NCBI GenBank assembly: GCA_050998615.1
Contig: JBPCQA010000004.1
Location: 1-11,908, forward strand
Direction: 5' to 3'
Source: JBPCQA01 sp050998615
GTDB taxonomy: Bacteria > Actinomycetota > Actinomycetes > Propionibacteriales > Nocardioidaceae
Length of the DNA: 11,908 nt
Shown: piece by piece, positions 1 through 6,320 of the stretch
Position numbering within the stretch: the first letter of the stretch is position 1
Layout of the letters: each line of letters opens with the position of its first letter
Made by a program: the position numbers and the translations under genes
Notes under the pieces: generated by a model
What the model saw: only the letters and a program-made list of their open reading frames with translations
Database searches by the model: none
Told to the model about the DNA's origin: nothing

Positions 1-62
1 AGCGCCACGATCGTCGCGGCGGCCACCGCGATTGATTCTGGTCCAAGCTGGCGATGCCGTAG

Positions 63-97
63 TTGGACTTTGGACTCACGACCGTCTCACGACCGTC
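63..97. repeat. Two abutting short tandem duplications
   Basis: TTGGACT occurs twice head to tail (63-69, 70-76). It is followed, sharing one T, by two copies of the 11-mer TCACGACCGTC (76-86, 87-97). Both are exact. This looks like replication-slippage duplication in non-coding DNA; no function is inferred. Confidence 0.8.
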
Positions 98-227
98 GGT
101 CCCGCCATAACCGCACTAATCAACGTCGCTGCCTGATCCATCCCCACACCGCCTTGTCGAGCTCGAACTCTAGCCGCGGCGCTATGCCTACGAGGCTAGG
201 GACGGCTGCCGGCGCTCGACGTGTCAG

Positions 228-243
228 CGGCATGAGCGGGCGC
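228..243 (+). repeat. Recurring intergenic motif, copy 1
   Basis: The 16-mer CGGCATGAGCGGGCGC is found here and, exactly, at 8412-8427. Near copies lie at 1167-1181, 4566-4581 and 6201-6215. This copy lies 30 bases beyond the stop of the S51 gene and overlaps its likely terminator hairpin. Confidence 0.7.
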
Positions 244-262
244 TTCGCCCCGCCGATCGCTC
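234..262 (-). terminator. Hairpin downstream of the S51 gene
   Basis: The arms GCGGGCG (236-242) and CGCCCCGC (246-253) pair around a 3-base loop with one bulged C. Outer GAGCG/CGCTC sequences (234-238, 258-262) could extend or compete with the stem. It lies just past the S51 stop on the minus strand. There is no T tract, as is common in high-GC genomes, so termination is inferred from position and structure only. Confidence 0.4.
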
Positions 263-272
263 TTGGCCGCAG

Positions 273-941
273 CTATGAGGGAAGAAGATTCCAGTGCCCC
301 TCGGAGACGACCTCGACGGTGCCGTCGGTCACCTTGATGGCCGTCTGGTCGTCGATGGCGTACGCCGGACCCGCGATGTCGGCGGCCCATCTCTCCGCCT
401 CGGCCATGGTGTTCTGCGGCATCAGCTCGTGACCCAGGTGGGGGAAGATCGAGAAGTCGACCACCCCTAGGGTGCTGTCGCCCCCGGTGGGTGGGCTCCA
501 GTTGACGAAGTCGTCACCGATCCGGGGGGTCATCACCATGCTCCCGGCGCTCACCCCCACCCAGACCGTCTCCTCCAGCGAAGGCAGGAGGTCCGCCAGC
601 CCGGACTGGCGCATCCAGTGGCACAGGTACGTCGCATCGCCGCCGTCCACCAGCAGGACGTCGGCCTCCCGGACCCAGGGGACCCAGCGCTCCTCGCCGA
701 TGCTGGGCAGTGCGGTGAGCTCGAGGACGCCCACCGACTTCCAGCCCAGGTCGCACATGGGTGCCGGCGTCTTGCCGGCGATAAAGCGCCAGGCCGAGGT
801 TGGCGTGCACATGGGGTGGCCGTACTCCGCTGTGGGGATGCAGAGCGCACTGGAGTCGGCGATGGGCTTGCCCAGCAGGTCGACCAGTGCATCGTGCATG
901 CTCGTGTTCGTGATACCCCCGGACGTGAGAAGAAGCTTCAA
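273..941 (-). CDS. Peptidase S51 (dipeptidase E-like) family protein
   Basis: A 222-residue protein of the peptidase S51 family, cytoplasmic serine peptidases related to dipeptidase E with a class I glutamine-amidotransferase-like fold. Visible family marks are an N-terminal beta strand (KLLLTSGGI), a VDGGDATYL stretch at about residues 98-106, the nucleophile elbow GVSAGSM with the candidate catalytic Ser at 131, and a PHLGHE segment with a candidate His at 168. Length is normal for the family and the frame is intact. The start is a TTG with GGGAGA a few bases upstream; no better in-frame start is seen. No signal peptide or membrane segment is visible. The gene stands alone, with 350 bases of non-coding DNA upstream and copies of a recurring intergenic motif on both sides. 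Actual dipeptidase activity is inferred; many family members are uncharacterised. Confidence 0.88.
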   Translation of the reverse strand: MKLLLTSGGITNTSMHDALVDLLGKPIADSSALCIPTAEYGHPMCTPTSAWRFIAGKTPAPMCDLGWKSVGVLELTALPSIGEERWVPWVREADVLLVDGGDATYLCHWMRQSGLADLLPSLEETVWVGVSAGSMVMTPRIGDDFVNWSPPTGGDSTLGVVDFSIFPHLGHELMPQNTMAEAERWAADIAGPAYAIDDQTAIKVTDGTVEVVSEGHWNLLPS

Positions 942-1293
942 GATGTCTCCCGATTCGAGTGCGATGGAGGGGTGTGGCGTACAGACCGGAGATCACCGCG
1001 AGACTCATCGCTGCTGTACCGAGCAAACCTATCTGCAACGGGCCGCTGGCTCCGCAGGTCAGGATCGAGCGACCGCAGAGATTGCGCTCGGCGTGTTCAT
1101 GAGGCGAGGCAAGCTGCCCGAGTGCGATGAGGTGACCTGAGCCGATGCACGGGGCCGACCGCTCGTCGGCATGTCCGGGCGTTTGCTGACGCTCTCGCAC
1201 CGGACCGTTCAGTCTGGTTTCAAGGTCACCCCAGTTTGCGGCGCATGACACGCTCGGGAGTCCCGGGCCTACAAGGCATTTTCGGAGGATGAC
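942..1293. other. Intergenic region between divergent genes
   Basis: About 350 bases separate the S51 gene (-) from the small gene at 1294 (+). No reading frame with convincing protein similarity is seen. It should hold promoters for both directions, but no clear -35/-10 pair stands out. Copy 2 of the recurring motif is at 1167-1181. The small gene's ribosome binding site GGAGGA is at 1284-1289. Confidence 0.5.
1167..1181 (+). repeat. Recurring intergenic motif, copy 2
   Basis: CGGCATGTCCGGGCG matches the 15-base core of copy 1 at 13 positions. The preceding bases GCTCGT also resemble the GCTCAT before the copy at 8412. It lies between the S51 gene and the coupled pair at 1294-2093. Confidence 0.55.
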
Positions 1294-1590
1294 GTGCGTC
1301 GACAGCAACAGGATCTGCAGCTGAAGGTCCGCGAGCGGTACAGGCGGCTGCTCACATCGGACATGGATGCCTATGACGCGCAGGTGCGCCTCATCGTGCG
1401 GCTGTTCCGCTCGGAGCCGGCGATCCGAAATCTGCTCGACGCGGCGGCTCGCACCGAGCCAGAGCTCGACACCCAATAACTCATCGAGACGCTCGGGCGC
1501 CACGGCTGCCCGCAGTGGCAGCACGCGACCGAGGACGGGCAGACGACGGTCGTCTGGGCACTCATGCAGGGCACGCGGACGGCACGGTGA
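1294..1590 (+). pseudogene. Small protein gene broken by an in-frame TAA; first gene of a coupled pair
   Basis: The frame starts at GTG 1294, four bases after GGAGGA, and reads 61 residues to TAA at 1477-1479. The same frame then continues without another stop for 36 codons and ends in TGA 1588-1590, which overlaps the GTG start of the next gene (GTGA). The downstream part looks like protein (LIETLGRHGCPQWQ, then TTVVWALMQG), so the unbroken gene was probably 98 codons. A single change, for example CAA to TAA, would explain the stop. The N-terminal part is a charged, probably helical segment (VRERYRRLL, VRLIVRLFRSEPAIRNLL). I do not recognise a named family. The coupling says it worked with the nuclease-like protein downstream, as a regulator, inhibitor or subunit (inference). 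The 61-residue product may still be made. Confidence 0.6.
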
Positions 1591-2093
1591 CGAGCAGGCT
1601 GCTCTGGAGCGTGCACACCGGGACCAATGACATCAACGACAAGCTCCGGGCTGCGACCGAGAAGCTGATGGCGCCGCTGTTCGACTACCTCACCGAGCGG
1701 CTGGGCGAGCAGTCCACCGTGCTGTACATGCTGGAGCGCTACGTCCGTGCGCTGGAGTGGTTCGACCGAGACGAGCTGCTAGCCGAGTACGACTCACCGT
1801 CGGGTTCTGGCGAAGCCATCTACAACCGCCACTTGCGAGGGTTTCTCTTCACGGAGGGTATGGACATCCCGTACACCGAGGCGCAGTCGCCATCCGGGCA
1901 ATCCGACGCCCTCGCGGACCTTCACACCGACGACCCCTTCGTCTGTGAGGTCAAGATCTTCGATGGTAAGGACCGCGGACGCAGGCACCTTGCAACCGGC
2001 CTGCAGCAGGCCTACTCCTACGCCTCCGACTACGGAAAGGACAGCGCCTACCTGGTGGCAATCAACCTCAGCGGGCAGCCGCTGAAGAGCTGA
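1587..2093 (+). CDS. PD-(D/E)XK nuclease-like protein, second gene of a coupled pair
   Basis: A 168-residue protein from GTG 1587, whose start overlaps the TGA of the upstream frame by two bases. The frame is open further upstream to 1515, but that part has poor composition, so the overlapping start is preferred. The C-terminal half fits a PD-(D/E)XK-type core: an Asp at about 107 (QSDALADL), then DDPFVCEVKIFD with Glu121 and Lys123 as the E-x-K pair on a strand, and GLQQAYSYA with a Q-x-x-Y pattern on the next helix, followed by the strand YLVAINL. The N-terminal half is predicted helical (LMAPLFDYLTERLG, MLERYVRALEWF). No membrane segment or signal peptide is seen. Nuclease function is inferred from motif geometry only. 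The two-gene layout resembles restriction or defence modules, but that role is unproven. After the stop no other frame clearly continues the protein, so a missing C-terminal part cannot be excluded. Confidence 0.6.
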   Translation: MTSRLLWSVHTGTNDINDKLRAATEKLMAPLFDYLTERLGEQSTVLYMLERYVRALEWFDRDELLAEYDSPSGSGEAIYNRHLRGFLFTEGMDIPYTEAQSPSGQSDALADLHTDDPFVCEVKIFDGKDRGRRHLATGLQQAYSYASDYGKDSAYLVAINLSGQPLKS

Positions 2094-2306
2094 GACGGTC
2101 GCCGGGCGGTTCCGCTCGCTGCTGCCGACGTCGGAAGTGGCGGCTGGCTCCGCGCTTTGACCCGTACCTGCTTGACTTCCTGGCCGGGCGCCAGCGGCAG
2201 GGAACGACTGACCCGCCCTGGGGAGCGGGCGCTCAGATCAGACGACGCTGGCGCCCTTCTCGCCGGGTGTTCGGCAAGACCCTGCTGATCACCGCGGCGG
2301 GCATCG

Positions 2307-2661
2307 CTATCCGGGGACGTTCGGCTGATCGGTAACCCACAGCCAGGTGCCGTCGCTTTGCCGCCTCGCGATCTCTGCTGTCGCGCCCGGAGAAGCGGGT
2401 TGAGGTTAGAGCGAGATCGCCACGGTGCAGCGCCGGGCGCACGTCGCCGGTGAACTGCGGCGGGTCAGTGAGCAGCGCCTCGTACACACCCCGAATCGCC
2501 TCGCTGCCGGTGACCACGTTGCCGCCTGCGGAAGCGAGCACGGCGTCCGGCTCGTACACGCCGACCCCGCCCTCGATGTCGCGAGCGTTCGCCCGCTCCA
2601 GGAAGAGTCGGCCGAGGTCCTCCGGCTCGACGGCACGTTCACGGTCATCGAAGTCGGTCAC
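2307..2661 (-). pseudogene. SnoaL/ketosteroid-isomerase-like protein, frameshifted
   Basis: This reads as a protein of about 118 residues of the SnoaL-like / nuclear transport factor 2-like fold. The start is GTG 2661 with GGAGG about seven bases upstream. The N-terminal part has the family pattern: LGRLFLERANARDIEG, then YEPDAVLA, VVTGSEAIRGVYEALL and DLALTSTRFSG. At 2385-2388 the frame breaks. Reading on in the next frame gives AEIARRQSDGTWLWVTDQPN and a TAG at 2307-2309, the expected family ending. Removing one base from the CCC run at 2386-2388 restores one continuous frame. Unrepaired, the frame runs on to about 2233 with non-family sequence. It follows the DUF4037 gene on the same strand after 78 bases and may have been co-transcribed with it. 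The substrate is unknown. Confidence 0.7.
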
Positions 2662-2739
2662 TTCGCTCCCTCCGTCGTTCGTCGTCCAGTCCGAACAGCA
2701 TCTCGTGCGGCACGGACACTTGTCCGACAAGCCGATCCC

Positions 2740-3785
2740 CTAGTGGCACTCGGGCTGGCCCCTGCCGTCAGGTGGCGGCAGACGGCGGTGGGGGTCCAGG
2801 AGAGCGTCGACGTTGTGAGTCCATTGCTCGACTGAGCCCACTCCACGTGGGAGGGCACGCACCGTGGCGTCAGTCACCGACGCCTCGAGTTGGGTCACGA
2901 CGTCATCTCGGATGCTTTGGTATCGCCGATCCCAGAAGGGTTCGACGGGTCATCGACCGCGGGCAAGCCGATCTGCCGCTGCAGCCTGTGCAGCCTCCGC
3001 AGAGCGTCGACGAGATTCGCCTCCCGGGGGTCGCCAGTCCCTTGCCCCCAGGGCTCGATGCAACGACTCCGCCGTGGCCGCGGCACGCGGCAGCCGGTTC
3101 AAGCTGGTGCCGGCCCACTTGGCGTACGGCGACCAGCGCCGCTCGAGCAGGTGCGCCAGATGCATCGCCACATCGACCAAGCGTGAGGCAATCACTTGGG
3201 AGCCGAGTTCGTCCCCACGCTCTGCGGTGCGGCCGACGAACGGCAGCTCCTGAGCCAGGCGTGCCCAGTCGGTCGCCACGACGTAGGCCCACAGGTCCTC
3301 GGGGTACCAGGCGAGGCGCTCACGTGCCGCGGTCAGCTCACCGGCCGTGTCGACGAAGACTGGCCCGGCGGTTACCTCCAGGACAGCCTGACCGGTCAGC
3401 GACAGCCAGTCGGCAACCGACATCGAGCCGGACACCTTGATGCCGGTGCGCGACGCAATGAAAGTGTGGGCGGTCTCGACCTGAACGCGATGCCGTTCCT
3501 GCGGGTCCCATGTCAGAGCAAAGCGGGTGGGATGGCCGCCGAACTTCCTCGGGAGCAGCGTGTCCAGGTAGGCGTGGACCCGCGTGACCATGTCGGCCGG
3601 CACGAGAAGGTTCAGGCGTAGCCCCAGTCGTGGTCTCGCGAAACGGCATCGTCGAACCCAAGTACGTCGGACCCGGCGCCCAGGCGTCCGGCGGCGTGCG
3701 GCATGCGCGGCCAGCGCGCAGCGATCGCCGGACCCACAAGGTGGTTGTAGTACGTCCGCGAAAGCGCGGCACCGAGACCCTCCAC
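2740..3785 (-). pseudogene. DUF4037 (nucleotidyltransferase-like) protein with three frameshifts
   Basis: Joined across three breaks, the minus strand encodes a DUF4037-type protein of about 347 residues. The N-terminal piece, from GTG 3785 after AGGAT, contains AGRLGAGSDVLGFDDAVSRD and HDWG, which resembles a nucleotidyltransferase-like site. A one-base loss in the CCCC run at 3622-3625 separates it from the central piece (LNLLVPADMVTRV to LHRALGARDW), the longest clean frame, starting near 3603. A one-base gain in the GGGGG run at 3026-3030 leads to PREANLVDALRRLHRLQRQI. A one-base loss in GGG at 2947-2949 leads to the C-terminal piece with EPFWDRRYQSI and VGSVEQWTHNVDAL, ending at TAG 2740-2742. 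All three pieces fit the family order. The biochemical role of DUF4037 is not established. Three lesions in one gene mean either a dead gene or locally poor sequence. Confidence 0.75.
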
Positions 3786-3835
3786 GAGTCGATCCTGTCA
3801 GTTGCTGGCGGGCCGGTTACGTCCCACGAGCGATC

Positions 3836-3880
3836 CTGAATCGTCGCGGAGAGTTCGGCGCCGATTCAGCACCGCCGAAC
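3836..3880. other. Two interleaved perfect 8-bp stems (pseudoknot-like)
   Basis: Stem A pairs CTGAATCG (3836-3843) with CGATTCAG (3862-3869). Stem B pairs GTTCGGCG (3853-3860) with CGCCGAAC (3873-3880). The arms alternate A-B-A-B, the geometry of an H-type pseudoknot or of two mutually exclusive hairpins. It lies 15 bases past the stop of the acetyltransferase gene (3896) and about 50 bases before the DUF4037 start, both on the minus strand, so it could be a terminator or a 5' leader structure. Function is not shown. Confidence 0.5.
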
Positions 3881-3895
3881 GCTCGGTAGCGGCAC

Positions 3896-4402
3896 CTATA
3901 GGCCCTGCGGACGCACGTACTCGATCAGCACCGGGTAAGGCGCGAACTGACCCCTTGAGGTAACGCCGGTCTCGGTCCAGCCGCACTTCTCGTAGAAGCG
4001 TCGCGCCCTGTGGTTCTCCGCGAACACCCGCAGCCGCACGCGCGACACAGAGACGGGATACGTCTTCAGCAGTTCGTCGTGTAGCCAAGCGGCAAGACCC
4101 GTGCCCCACAGGTCAACAGCGGTTCCGAAGTGCAGGAGTTCATCACTCCTTCTCGCGGCGAAGCCGGTGATGCGCCCACAATGGTCCGTCGAGACGTAGA
4201 CCTCAGGCCCGGAGTCGGCGATCTCGGCCCCCCACCGCTCCCGCAGTACGTCTCGCGGAAAGGGGTGCTCATCCTGTGGGAAGATGTGCGCCAGCCCCTT
4301 TACAGCGCCCGGCTCCTGCACGTCAAGGATGCCTTCCACGTCTGCCAGCGTCGCGAGTCGGATGAAGCGTCCGAGCGCGTCGTCCGAACCTCCACTCATC
4401 AT
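3896..4402 (-). CDS. GNAT-family acetyltransferase
   Basis: A 168-residue GNAT-type N-acetyltransferase, transferring acetyl from acetyl-CoA to an unknown amine. The order fits the family: N-terminal FIRLATLADVEGILDVQ, an acceptor-side helix region with HPFPRDVLRERW, the strand EVYVSTDHCGRITGFAARRS, then a motif-A region HFGTAVDLWGTGLAAWLHDE with W-G-T-G as a variant acyl-CoA loop, and the strong C-terminal VRLRVFAENHRARRFYEKCG typical of GNATs. The frame is intact. The start is uncertain: GTG 4405, ATG 4402 and ATG 4399 are adjacent with no clear ribosome binding site. The frame is open up to 4474, but the extra N-terminus does not look like the family. It is divergent from the acetyltransferase at 4656, with 253 bases between, and may share a control region with it. 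Confidence 0.85.
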   Translation of the reverse strand: MMSGGSDDALGRFIRLATLADVEGILDVQEPGAVKGLAHIFPQDEHPFPRDVLRERWGAEIADSGPEVYVSTDHCGRITGFAARRSDELLHFGTAVDLWGTGLAAWLHDELLKTYPVSVSRVRLRVFAENHRARRFYEKCGWTETGVTSRGQFAPYPVLIEYVRPQGL

Positions 4403-4505
4403 CACGGGATGACAGTAGGCGCCGGATCTATTCGCCCATGGATGGGTGAGCATGACGGTCGAGGGTGACCGCAAGCGGAACGGTCAGCGGCGCATCGACC
4501 GGGCC

Positions 4506-4597
4506 ACCCCCGCCTCGCTGATCTTGTTTCACGGGGGTTCCCTCACCGGGAATCGCGCGCAGCCCCGGCTATGAGCGGACGTCTGTTGCACCGCTCA
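4506..4597. repeat. Two inverted repeats in a divergent control region
   Basis: ACCCCCG (4506-4512) pairs with CGGGGGT (4532-4538) across 19 bases, and TGAGCGG (4572-4578) pairs with CCGCTCA (4591-4597) across 12 bases. Both lie between divergent acetyltransferase genes. They may be operators, a terminator or RNA hairpins; no regulator gene is nearby to link them to. Confidence 0.4.
4566..4581 (+). repeat. Recurring intergenic motif, copy 3 (diverged)
   Basis: CGGCTATGAGCGGACG equals the core CGGCATGAGCGGGCG with one inserted T and one G-to-A change. It overlaps the left arm of the hairpin at 4572-4597 and lies 75 bases before the start at 4656. Confidence 0.5.
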
Positions 4598-4655
4598 ATC
4601 GGTGGCATGTGCGTCGGAAATGCGCTTGGAGTTGTGTCGGTGCCAGCATGGCGGC

Positions 4656-5126
4656 ATGACGACGACGTACAGCGACCACCCACGCGCCGCTACCGCAGAT
4701 GACGGCCCCAAGCTGCTGTGCTTGTGGGCGATGTTGTTCGACAAAGACGACTCAGCGGCGCACGAACCGTGGAGGACGCACGCCCACGAGTGGTTCGACC
4801 GCTTCGTCGCCGACGCGGGCAACGCTCGGTTCCCCGTGATCGAGGTCGACGGCGAAATCGTCGCCACCGCGATCGGCACCCTCGAAATCGGCGTCCCGAA
4901 CCCTCAATGCCCCAAGGGACTCACCGTGCGGCTCGCGAACGTCGTCACTCTGCCGGAGTACCGCGGCCGTGGTTGCGGGACGACGCTCGTCCTCGACGTG
5001 ATCAACTGGGCCAGAGTCATCGACGCAGATCGTGTCGACCTGAGCGCAACCCCGGCGGGACAGCGCATCTACGAGAAGGTCGGTTTCACGATGACCTCGG
5101 CCCCGAGGATGAAGCTTGCTCTTTGA
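4656..5126 (+). CDS. GNAT-family N-acetyltransferase
   Basis: A 156-residue GNAT acetyltransferase. Motif A is clear: VRLANVVTLPEYRGRGCGTT, with R-G-R-G-C-G fitting the acetyl-CoA-binding R/Q-x-x-G-x-G/A. It is followed by the helix LVLDVINWA and a C-terminal AGQRIYEKVGFTMTSAPRMKL, the usual motif-B end. The N-terminal part (KLLCLWAMLFDKDD, EWFDRFVADAG, FPVIEVDGEIVATAIGTLEI) fits the first helices and the strands of the fold. The length is normal and the frame is intact. ATG 4656 is chosen because the residues before it (open to 4602) are unlike the family; only a weak GGCGGC precedes it. The acceptor substrate is unknown. It converges on the gene ending at 5253. Confidence 0.85.
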   Translation: MTTTYSDHPRAATADDGPKLLCLWAMLFDKDDSAAHEPWRTHAHEWFDRFVADAGNARFPVIEVDGEIVATAIGTLEIGVPNPQCPKGLTVRLANVVTLPEYRGRGCGTTLVLDVINWARVIDADRVDLSATPAGQRIYEKVGFTMTSAPRMKLAL

Positions 5127-5252
5127 CGCACGACGCGTAACCGTCCCGCCGCAACAACCCGTCCTCGCCAGATGAGGTCTGACACCACCACTCATCAACT
5201 GTCTCGTTTGAGATCGGCTACGGGACGGCGGTCTGAGCAGTGTTGGCTTCTT

Positions 5253-6017
5253 CTAGCCTCCGCATGGGAGGGAAGTCTGTAGGCGGTGGTGCACCCAGAT
5301 GTTGGGCTCGACATAGACGGCGCGGTCGTGGATGACGGAGACGTGAATCGGGCTGAGCGCCCCAACTATCTCCACGTCGCCGTCGCGGTCGAGCGGTAGT
5401 CCGCTCCACTCGCGCCACTGTGACAGCGATCCGGCGATGGTCATCGACGCTGGACAGGGTCCCACGATGCGACCACCTGCCCGCACATGGACGCGCAGCC
5501 ACGGGTCCCACGGCAAGCCATCAGAGCGAATCCGCGCCGCGTAGTCCGCCATCGGGGTGTGGGGCTCCAAGCGCTTCAAGGTCGGTCGCACGGGCGCTAC
5601 GAGGTCCGAGAATCCTTCGGCTCGCGCGGCGGAACGCATCGCTTGGAGCATCTGCGCACTCAGACCTTGGCCACGGTGCCCCGCGTCTACCGTGATGTGA
5701 TGAGCGCGCAGACGGCGTTCGGTCGCTCCCGTCCGCCGCAGGCGGCGCGAACGGCTGCTCCCAAGACATCGTCCCAGCCCTGTGGCGAAAGGTCCTCGTC
5801 GAAGCCACTCCATTGGAATGGCGCGGCCTGTGCCGTCGCAACAGTCCGCTCGCCTTCGCGAGCGACGAGTTGCATCGCGGGGTAGAGATGGCGAACGCTC
5901 GCCAGGTCCCAGCCGAAGGGATCGTGGGCCATGAAGGAGGGCCAGTCCTCGCCAAGCAATGCTCGCTCATCCGCGAGGTCTGGTCGGTCGCGCAGCGTGA
6001 AGGCTTCGAGCGCCATA
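5253..6017 (-). pseudogene. GNAT-like protein broken by a 5-bp duplication
   Basis: Read across one break this is a GNAT-like protein of about 250 residues. The N-terminal piece from ATG 6017 (GGAGGT directly before it) has FTLRDRPDLADERALLGEDW, SFMAHDPFG, LYPAMQLVA and GWDDVLGAAVRA. The frame breaks where GTGAT is present twice in tandem (5692-5701). Removing one copy gives an unbroken NAVCALITVDAGHRGQGLSA, where H-R-G-Q-G-L-S is the acetyl-CoA-loop type motif. The C-terminal piece continues with LVAPVRPTLKRLEPHTPMAD, WDPWLRVHVRAGG, CPASMTIAGSLSQWREWSGL and VYVEPNIWVHH, ending at TAG 5253-5255. This long C-terminal extension matches an actinobacterial GNAT-like family I recognise only in outline. 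As written, the gene gives a product truncated after the N-terminal half. Confidence 0.75.
5692..5701. repeat. GTGAT tandem duplication causing a frameshift
   Basis: GTGAT (5692-5696) is followed directly by a second GTGAT (5697-5701) inside the acetyltransferase-like gene. Deleting either copy restores one continuous frame through the acetyl-CoA-loop motif. A 5-base duplication is a typical slippage mutation and is less typical of homopolymer read error. Confidence 0.8.
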
Positions 6018-6086
6018 CCTCCATTCTTAACGCCTGCCGTGTGCCGCCCAGCACGTGGCCCCATGCGGAAGAGGTTGCGCGTCGCG

Positions 6087-6290
6087 TCATAGCGTGTCCG
6101 CGCTGCTGCCCGGCCACCACCCGCTCGTGCTCGCCAGCCTGCGCCTCGACGTGCAGCACCACCGGTGAGCGATCCCCGATCGGCACCCGCGCGCACATCG
6201 CGGCATGAGCGCGCGTTGTACCCGGATTGCGTCGGCGACCGCACACCGAGTCGTCGGTGCGGACCCGGGCCGGCGTGCCGTGGCGGTCAT
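6087..6290 (-). other. Doubtful short open frame in a divergent promoter gap
   Basis: The 303-base gap between divergent genes (6017 and 6321) contains a minus-strand ATG at 6290 preceded by GGAGGAG. It opens a 67-residue frame rich in Arg and Ser with no recognised similarity. A second frame through the same DNA has better codon-like composition (VPIGDRSPVVLHVEAQAGEH). This could be a decayed small gene with a frame change, or chance. No function is assigned. Confidence 0.2.
6188..6215 (+). repeat. Recurring intergenic motif, copy 4, within a hairpin
   Basis: CGGCATGAGCGCGCG (6201-6215) matches the recurring core at 14 of 15 positions. The part ATGAGCGCGCG (6205-6215) pairs with CGCGCGCACAT (6188-6198) with one mismatch around a 6-base loop, the same stem-loop arrangement as the copy at 8402-8427. 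Confidence 0.55.
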
Positions 6291-6306
6291 GTTGCTTGCT
6301 CCTCCC

Positions 6307-6312
6307 TAGGCT
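6307..6312 (+). promoter_or_regulatory. Possible -10 element for a leaderless transcript
   Basis: TAGGCT fits the actinobacterial TANNNT -10 pattern and ends eight bases before GTG 6321, which has no Shine-Dalgarno sequence. That spacing would place transcription start at or near the start codon. No convincing -35 box is seen. Confidence 0.35.
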
Positions 6313-6320
6313 GAGTCACC

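Larger units (their letters stand above)
1..272. other. Left-edge stretch with no supported gene
   Basis: No convincing gene is seen between the left edge and the S51 stop codon. The open frames here have poor, arginine/serine-rich composition. The first 40 bases read on the minus strand give a short hydrophobic Ala/Val/Ile run that could be part of a gene cut by the edge, but this is too short to support. The stretch holds two abutting tandem duplications (63-97), one copy of the recurring CGGCATGAGCGGGCG motif (228-243) and a hairpin just past the S51 gene. Confidence 0.5.

Noticed and set aside
514..1524. Long minus-strand open frame (336 codons)
   Set aside because: It overlaps the S51 gene in another frame and has arginine/alanine/glycine-rich shadow composition.
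2772..3440. Plus-strand open frame of 222 codons
   Set aside because: It is antisense to the DUF4037 gene, whose family segments account for this DNA.
5141..5228. CCGTCCCG / CGGGACGG inverted repeat between convergent genes
   Set aside because: The 72-base spacing makes a terminator unlikely, and an 8-base match at that distance can occur by chance in high-GC DNA.
5521..6246. Minus-strand open frame of 241 codons
   Set aside because: It runs through the N-terminal half of the GNAT-like gene in the wrong frame. Only its first part, in the gap above 6017, is unexplained.
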